Position numbers and translations under genes: made by a program. Below the pieces are notes generated by a model. It saw only the letters and a list, made by a program, of their open reading frames with translations, did no database searches and was not told where the DNA came from. A stretch of 64,000 nt of DNA from Callorhinus ursinus (taxonomy: Eukaryota > Chordata > Mammalia > Carnivora > Otariidae): contig NW_020313157.1 of the NCBI RefSeq assembly GCF_003265705.1, positions 762,429 through 826,428 on the forward strand, in the 5' to 3' direction. Numbering within the stretch: position 1 is the first letter of the stretch; each line of letters begins with the position of its first letter. Shown one piece after another: positions 57,481 to 64,000 of the stretch.

Positions 57481-58131
57481 TACGTCCAAGTCCACAAGAA
57501 TATGGAACCCTCTGGATAGGAAGAGGTAGAAAAAAACTCCTGAATTTTTCACTCTCTTTATAAATGAGTTTTAATTCATGCCTCTCGAAGTTAGGGCCTT
57601 TTATTAGTGACTGTAAATCTCAGAAAGACAAGAAGTCATGCGATTCTGAAATTGCCTTATACATTAGTTGCTGGTAACCTAACAGTTGTTTAGTTTGTTG
57701 AAGGGCTGGGGTGGGGAGGGATTTTGGTGTTGAAATAATTATTGAACATTGCTGAACCAAATAATTACTCTGTGCTGTAAAATTACAGTTATGGTAATAT
57801 TCCCATCATCATTTGTTTTGTTTCTCCTAATCTAAATTATGATTTTTTTTTGTTAATGCTTTGCAAAGCTACAATGTAACAGTCAAACCTGAAATTAAAA
57901 CCAGCCTGCAAAAGTTATACAAGGTGATCCAATATGCTACAGTAGCAATTAGTCATGGCAAATACTATCATGAAGCTCTTAAATCCTCATTGCAAAGCTA
58001 ACTGGACGTGCATCAACTACAACCTTAGATATTTGTAGGTATCAGAGCTGAGTTATGGCTACCTGAAACAATCAAAATGCAAAGGAAATATCTGAAAGTC
58101 CAAGGGGAGTGTCTTGGGATATCAGATTTCT
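57481..58131. other. Repeat-free AT-rich stretch
   Basis: 650 bases with no transposon signature. Contains the 12-bp palindrome 'gctttgcaaagc' (57858-57869) and a second 'ttgcaaagcta' at 57990-58000. Confidence 0.45.
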
Positions 58132-58161
58132 TTTCTTTTTAAATATTTTATTTATTTATTT

Positions 58162-58198
<37 letters not shown>

Positions 58199-58353
58199 TG
58201 AGCACAAGCAGGGGGAGTGGCAGGCAGAGGCAGAGGGAGAAGCAGGCTCCCCACAGAGAAGGGGGAGCCCGATGTGGGACTCGATCCCAGTACTCCGGGA
58301 TCATGACCTGAGCCGAAGGCAGTCGCTTAACCAACTGAGCCACCCAGGCGCCC
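58132..58353 (-). mobile_element. CAN-SINE, young, antisense
   Basis: Complete, close to consensus: 'attttatttatttatttgac', 'gagcacaagcagggggagtg', 'aagcaggctccccacagag', 'gggactcgatcccagtactc', head 'gagccacccaggcgccc'. Perfect 16-bp duplication 'gggatatcagatttct' at 58116-58131 and 58354-58369. A GA run fills 58164-58192. Confidence 0.98.
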
Positions 58354-58601
58354 GGGATATCAGATTTCTGTTTCAAACAGTGCTAGATCTCAGTAGTGCC
58401 CACAAGGAAGGCACTGATCTTTTCAAGCAACCCAGGGAAACACCATACTCTCCTTTACTGCCCCACCCCAGGCTGCTAACTGTCTTTGCTTTGTCTGTGA
58501 AATTCTGGACAGAACAATGTTTTCCAGCCAAACACTGAGCTCATTTCTTAGCACTCCATGAAAGCAGAAACCTGGATGGTCTAAGAGCCCTATATAAAAC
58601 C

Positions 58602-58636
<35 letters not shown>
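58602..58636. repeat. (CAT)n microsatellite
   Basis: About 11 CAT units. On the minus strand it reads as an aspartate run in a chance open frame. Confidence 0.95.
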
Positions 58637-59254
58637 CCATCCAAAAAGAAAGGAGACTGGTAAATTACCGATTTGGTAATTTTCAAACTTGTAGGGTTAA
58701 CTCAGAGAATGATATGCCTAATCCATATAGCCTCAACATGTTAAGTTTTTCCCTTATTTTGCAGATCTTAATATTTAGTGAGCAGACTCCTAGACACTGA
58801 GATGCTGTAAGTAACCCCTGGGTTGAACGTGTGCTCTGGATTGTGTTTAGTGGATGGGGAAGTACCCACATTCTGAACAGATTTCCCTCCCTGATTCCTG
58901 TGGAGGAGTCGGCTCATGTGACTTCAAAACCCACCAGAATTAAGTAGTTGGTAATTCAACACACAGCTGGTGCTGTGTAGAATTTTATACATTTCCCATC
59001 ATTCAAAATGGACCTCTAAAGATTCATATGGCTTTGAAAATTTCGATGACTGTTGTGTTCTAGAATTTGTTTTGAGAAGAATAAAAACCCTAATCCTGAA
59101 ACATCAGAATTAAGATAAAAGGTCCTGATTATAGTTTTTTCTCTTCGCCTATTCTCTGTCCCCCAGTTTTCCTGTGCACAAAACTCCATGTTAATCTCAT
59201 TTTCTTAGATGACCCAATAATTTGGGTTATTGGAAACAGTTTTGGTTCCCGGAA
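58637..59254. other. No recognised feature
   Basis: Unassigned. Confidence 0.5.
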
Positions 59255-59513
59255 AGAGCCTCTTTCTGGCTTAGGGAGAGCCCCTTGCTTACTATGTCTT
59301 CACATTGCAGAGAGGGAGGAAGGGAAGGAGGGAGAAGAGAACGCTGGTCTCTCTTCTTAGTATAAGGGCACTAATCCCACAAGGGTCCCCATCCTCAAGA
59401 TCTCATCTAAACCTAATTACTTTCCAAAGGCCCACTTCCAAAAATCATATTGGGAGTTTTAATTTAACAACTTGGGGGTACACAAACATTCAGCCTATAA
59501 CAGAGGGGCTCTG
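59255..59513 (-). mobile_element. MLT1-class LTR, antisense
   Basis: 'ctatgtcttcacattgcaga', a purine run, 'ataagggcactaatcccaca', 'actttccaaaggcccacttc' and 'acacaaacattcagcctata' (ending 'taacag') are the reverse complement of the 5' half of an MLT1A/MST-type LTR. Confidence 0.85.
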
Positions 59514-59969
59514 AAAATGTTCAGTCAATGACCCTAGTGACAGACAGAAACCAAGGTAAATATGTACTTCTGTCCCACTTGCCAACTTAACTTCAGTATC
59601 CCAAGATCAAACATTATTCGATTTAAAAGAAATATTTAAAAGGAAAAAAAAAAATCAGAGATCAGTAAAGATGAAGAATGTCCTGAATCTTACTTTCCTA
59701 TTTTGCCTTGGCAACTTCACTGATTTGAACACCAACCAGCATCCAGGCTTATGGAGACGTCCCTGGATCCACATGCCCTTTAAGTCTACAGGGTACTGAT
59801 CTGTCCTGTTTTATCGTTCTCTTATTTCCACAAACCACTCCCTCTGCCCATCCTCTTATCATGGTAAATCATCCCCTGTGACCACTCTGCTGGATGGCCA
59901 GGAGCCGTTTCTGTTTCTATGAAGCTGCAACATGTAGCACTGCAAGACTTTGATAGGAAAGTCAGAATT
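59514..59969. other. No recognised feature
   Basis: Unassigned; A-run near 59645. Confidence 0.5.
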
Positions 59970-60190
59970 AATATTTGCTAATGTGAAATGAGTACTTACT
60001 ATTTAACAGATACTTTGATAAGCATTTCACACATATTATCTTACTTAATTTTCTCAACACCAATATGGGGAAAACATTACTATTATTCCCATTTTTCATA
60101 TAAGTTAACTGACAGAGCAGTGTTGAATAACTTGCTAAACTTCTCAGAAGCAGCAAGTGGGGGAATCGGAATTCAACTGCAAATTTGACC
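59970..60190 (-). mobile_element. MIR SINE, antisense
   Basis: 'cacacatattatcttactta', 'attcccatttttcatataag', 'ttgaataacttgctaaactt' and 'gggggaatcggaattcaact' are an antisense MIR. Open frames on both strands here are chance. Confidence 0.85.
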
Positions 60191-63100
60191 GATCCAAGCT
60201 TAGGGAGTTTTAGCCTTTACATTTTATTACTCTAAGAGGGCTATTATAAACTGACCATATAATTTATCAAACTGGGACCCTTGTGAGTAAAAGGAGGCAT
60301 GCTAATAATTATACCAGGATAAAGGTGTAAAGCAGGGTTGGTCCTGAGCAAATCCAAAGGTAATGACAATCTGGGTAATTGACACATAGAAACTGGTAAG
60401 TATGTATTGTGTATATTTCCCTTTATCTCCTTTCTACTTCTCCTTCTTTTTTTTTTTTTTTTGGCCTTTCTTTTCTTAATCCTCATTAATTTCTGAGAAA
60501 TAGGAAATTTTCCAGCTTAAAAAAAATTCTGGATTACTGGGGGTCACTAAAAAGAATAATTGCCCAGAAAGAGTGATTCCTTGTACAAAACCACCATGAG
60601 GTACCAGTGACCCTCCAGAAGAAGCATCCCCACCCCCATCCACGCTCAACAAAAAGTCAAGAGTTCACTCCGCTTAGCCTAAAGTAGCTTCATGCCTTTC
60701 TTTGCAAGACTAAGATGGGAATTCACAAAACATCTGCATTTAGTACATCTCCAAGCTAAAACTGGATTGCTTTATGGGAGATTCCTTTGGAACTGTTCCT
60801 GCTGGGTAGAATGCAATTACCAAATACAAGCTCATAGTAAAAGCAAGTCACTGAATTTTTTTTTTTTTAAGACCAGATAATGCAGACTCTACCTAGAGGG
60901 TTTTCTTTCTCCTTAAGTTTAAAACAGTGTGACCTTTAGATATTTTCATGAAGCTAATGACCCTTAAGGACCTGTTTCCTTATCTTGATGCTTTGTATGC
61001 CAAGCAGTATACACACAAAGTCATAATCTTAGAAATCTTCAGCCTTTTAACAAAGTCCTTTCTAAAAGACATTTTTTCCATTATATATTTTGTTTAACCC
61101 AAAGATGCAGATGAAAGATATAAGCAGACATGAAGATGATGGAGAGGATTTGGATTCTTTTTTCCTCCTTCTGAGACCTATCAGTAGCTTTTAATTATTA
61201 TGCAACTATTGATATATTTTTTATTGTTTAATCATAGCTTGAAACTTTAAGTCCATCAGCCACCCCATGCACAAAATACAAAGTGGTAGAAGGTAGTTCA
61301 CATTTCATGAAACATTAAAAAATAATGAGAAGAGATTGAAGTCATAAAGAACCATCAGAGATGAGATGAGCAAAGCCATTTTTTAATATATAGAAAAATG
61401 CATATTACATAGAAAGACTGAAGAAGGAAAAAGAGAAATAAATTATTTTATGCAAATCTATTGCCTTCTAGCTTCTATTTCAATCGTTCTATTTCCGTAT
61501 TTACCCAAAGACATTGTGCTAGCCAATATTGCTCCCTCTTTAGTAGTAATCCCTGACTACTCCTTTCAATGCATTCTTCACTTGATTTAGACATTCCTGG
61601 AAGAGAACAAAATGGTTTTGCTTTTTCGTGTAATGTGTTAACACTGAGTTACTTAGGAGGCAAGGGGCCTATTGGAAAGAAATAGGACTTCACACAAAAA
61701 AGAGAGAACTTAATTGTACCTGAAAATTTTCAATGCACAATTGTGACCCATACAATTTACAAAAAAAAACAAAGCAAATCCACTAGGTAAAAGTAGTAAA
61801 ATAGTACATAAGAGGCAAAATTTGAGAAGTCAGAATGGCCTTATTAATTAAAAAGATTAGGTAATACTAGGTTGTCCTCATACCATGAGGAAGAATAATA
61901 AATCTCGTGTCCATAATATCTGATTAAATAAAAAAAATCTGGACCACAAAATATTATCTACAGAATTATATCAGTTTTATCTCTAACACCTAACAGTTCC
62001 TAAAACATAGTAGTAGATCTATGTATCTAACTATGTATTGAATAAATGTTAAAAATAGGTCTGTGTTAGGGTATGTGTGGATACAAAAAAAAATGTAATA
62101 ACGTTAGAAATGACTTGTCTTCTTTGTGATTTTCTGTATTTTTCATGATTATCTACAATGGACACATATGGTTTAAGTCATTAGTACAGGTATTTGTAAG
62201 ACTCACCCCCAAGTGTGATACTGGAATTGAGGACGAAAATTAACCTTAGACTCTAATGTTCTGAATTTATTACCAAAAGGAAAAACCCAAAATGTGGCTC
62301 TTATTTTGATGAGTATTTTATATAACATCAGAAAAAAGGAATTGGCTCCCATCAATGATTCGGAGTAGTAAATGCCTTTATTTACTATTTTCAAACCCAC
62401 TTTACAGTAAAAATAAGTTTAAAAAGATAGGATGAACGTAACAAAGTTTTCTAGGAGGCAACCTTTTCTTAAGGATTTCATGCATCATTTAAAAGCTTTA
62501 AAAGTCAGTTCAGAATTTTCCATCATGAACAAAATAAAATACATGACTTAGATCACTGATTCCAAATGCTCTCCTTTGACCCATATACCTTGTGATGACA
62601 TATATTTTAGTTCATAATAAAAAGGAGAGTAGGGGATTTTAAAACTAAACCTAAGTTTTCTTTCTTTTATTTTGAGATTAAATCCTTCCCACACTTTTGG
62701 GCATAAGAATGTCACTATTTGTGTAAAGTGTTGTCAATTTTGCAAAATGTCTGAACCTCTTAAAGGAAAACAGTCTCCCTAAATTGTATCCTGTTTGCAA
62801 TTATTATTATTACTACTATTATTATTATTGAAATGTGCTCTTATCTTGAAATCACTGGCTTGGATAACTAAAGAATAAAGTTTCATGTCTACTTTCTTGT
62901 TTTTGAACCCTCAAAGTAGAAGAGTTATATATTTTTGGAGAGTAAAGTCTAGGAATCTACTGATTTAAAAAGAGAAGATAATGAATTATTTATGTGCTGG
63001 GACAAGGATTACTGAAATAACTTCCCTGCAATGACCCATCCTCTGTCTGTTAAAGAGAATCCTGGCTTTCTCATTTGTCACTTTTGTGTTCTACCCACCC

Positions 63101-64000
63101 CATACTCCAAGGCAGGTTCAGTCTTGCTGGGGAGATGAATTAGAAGTTCTGCAAGGTATAAATCTCGACAAATGCATGGTTACATTTGGCTTTGGTAGAC
63201 AGAGGTCCTCATTTCCAATTTGTGCCTAGGGTCAGTTTTTAAAACCAAAGTCTTAATATTTTTATACCATTCTCTCTGCCTCTTACTTCAGCTTCATCTG
63301 ACAAGATAAAAGAACACCCAGAAACAGACTAGGTATTTATTGACATTTCCATTTATCCACACTGCCAAGAAATAATAGTAATAGGTACTTAACCACAAGC
63401 CCTGCCATGTGTTCTACTGGTATAGGTGACATAATGAACCAACGGGTGGTACAAGGTGAAGCTTATTCAGGTCCTTCCTTTCTGGGTCTTTTCTAAATTT
63501 CAGCAACGAACTTTTAACTTGTAATCATATATTCTTCACAATCAGTGAATCTTCACTTTCTTGGTTGCCTATGAGCATCTCCACAAATGCATCTTGCCCT
63601 TTGTTCTTGATTATTTTCTCCAATCTATGCCCAGAAGATGTTTTGTCTCCAACCTTCAGGGTTTAGCCTTTAGGTTGGAATATTTTGTGTCATGTCCTTG
63701 TGTACCCCAAGAACAAATTCAGGCAAACCCTCCTATCTCTTTTGGAGCTTGGGTCCCTGCTAATCGGTCTTCCTCCACCTACTCTCCCATAAAGAAACTT
63801 TTGAAAGCGCCACTGCTCCCCACTACAGAATACTGCACCAAACATCTTAGAAGAACTCTACAAACCCTTTCAAAAGCCAGCTACAGCCCATTTTTTCATG
63901 CCATTTGTAATCATTCCCTTTCCACCTCCAGCTCCATTCATACTAAGCTACTCCCTAATCCTCAGACACATTCTTTACTCTGTTCATGCCATTTCACCTG
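60191..64000. other. Transposon-poor AT-rich stretch
   Basis: 3.8 kb with only T/A runs (60448-60465, 60858-60870), a TTA microsatellite and, at 63640-64000, CT-rich sequence that could be a diverged L2. No coding evidence. Confidence 0.5.
62800..62829. repeat. (TTA)n microsatellite
   Basis: About ten TTA units with an 'actact' interruption. Confidence 0.9.

Noticed and set aside
58423..58686. Minus-strand frame with a poly-aspartate run
   Set aside because: The run is the translated (CAT)n microsatellite.
1..64000. A novel defence, biosynthetic or mobile gene system
   Set aside because: No cluster of coherent open frames exists on either strand; all content is consistent with mammalian intergenic or intronic DNA.

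Overview
The window is non-coding nuclear DNA from a carnivoran mammal. I found no protein-coding gene, exon series, RNA gene, CRISPR array or bacterial or viral gene system. The organism call rests on about a dozen CAN-SINEs (SINEC, tRNA-Lys-derived). These have the head 'gcctgggtggctcag', a B-box region like 'gggatcgagccc', a CT-rich middle, and the tail 'aaataaataaataaaatctt'. Their body type ('ggctcaggtcatgatccc', 'gagcctgcttctccctct') is the one common in arctoid caniforms (bears, pinnipeds, mustelids). The typical dog 'ggatccctgggtggcgcag' and cat forms are absent. L1 3' ends ending 'ggtgattaacataacaat' fit the same placement. The exact species and locus cannot be read from the sequence.

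Layout. 0-11 kb: a carnivore L1 3' end at the left edge, two SINEs in opposite orientation (2.35-2.71 kb), an LTR and an L1 on the minus strand (6.4-7.7 kb), a longer L1 with ORF2 remnants (9.26-10.1 kb), a SINE and a MER5-type hAT element. 11-27 kb: a dense fossil layer with MIR, L2, a Tigger1-type mariner, MLT1 and MLT2 LTRs, an old L1, an ERV LTR, SINEs and MER20. 27-29 kb: mostly unique sequence. 28.8-29.6 kb: a stack of L1 3' ends, two of them flanked by 18-bp target-site duplications. 30-48 kb: L2, many MIRs, SINEs, several CA microsatellites and a small CpG-richer pocket near 35.2 kb. 48-60 kb: an MLT1 LTR split by a SINE, an L2 hit by two SINEs, and a young SINE at 58.1 kb. 60.2-64 kb: AT-rich sequence with almost no recognisable transposon.

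All longer open reading frames either cross repeats (CA runs, L1, SINE, MIR), start at non-ATG codons, or lack any family resemblance. The supportable content is therefore a record of insertions (who landed inside whom), microsatellites born inside transposons, and a few repeat-free pockets that could be regulatory. Names of ancient repeats come from recognition by eye; boundaries are approximate unless a target-site duplication is given.
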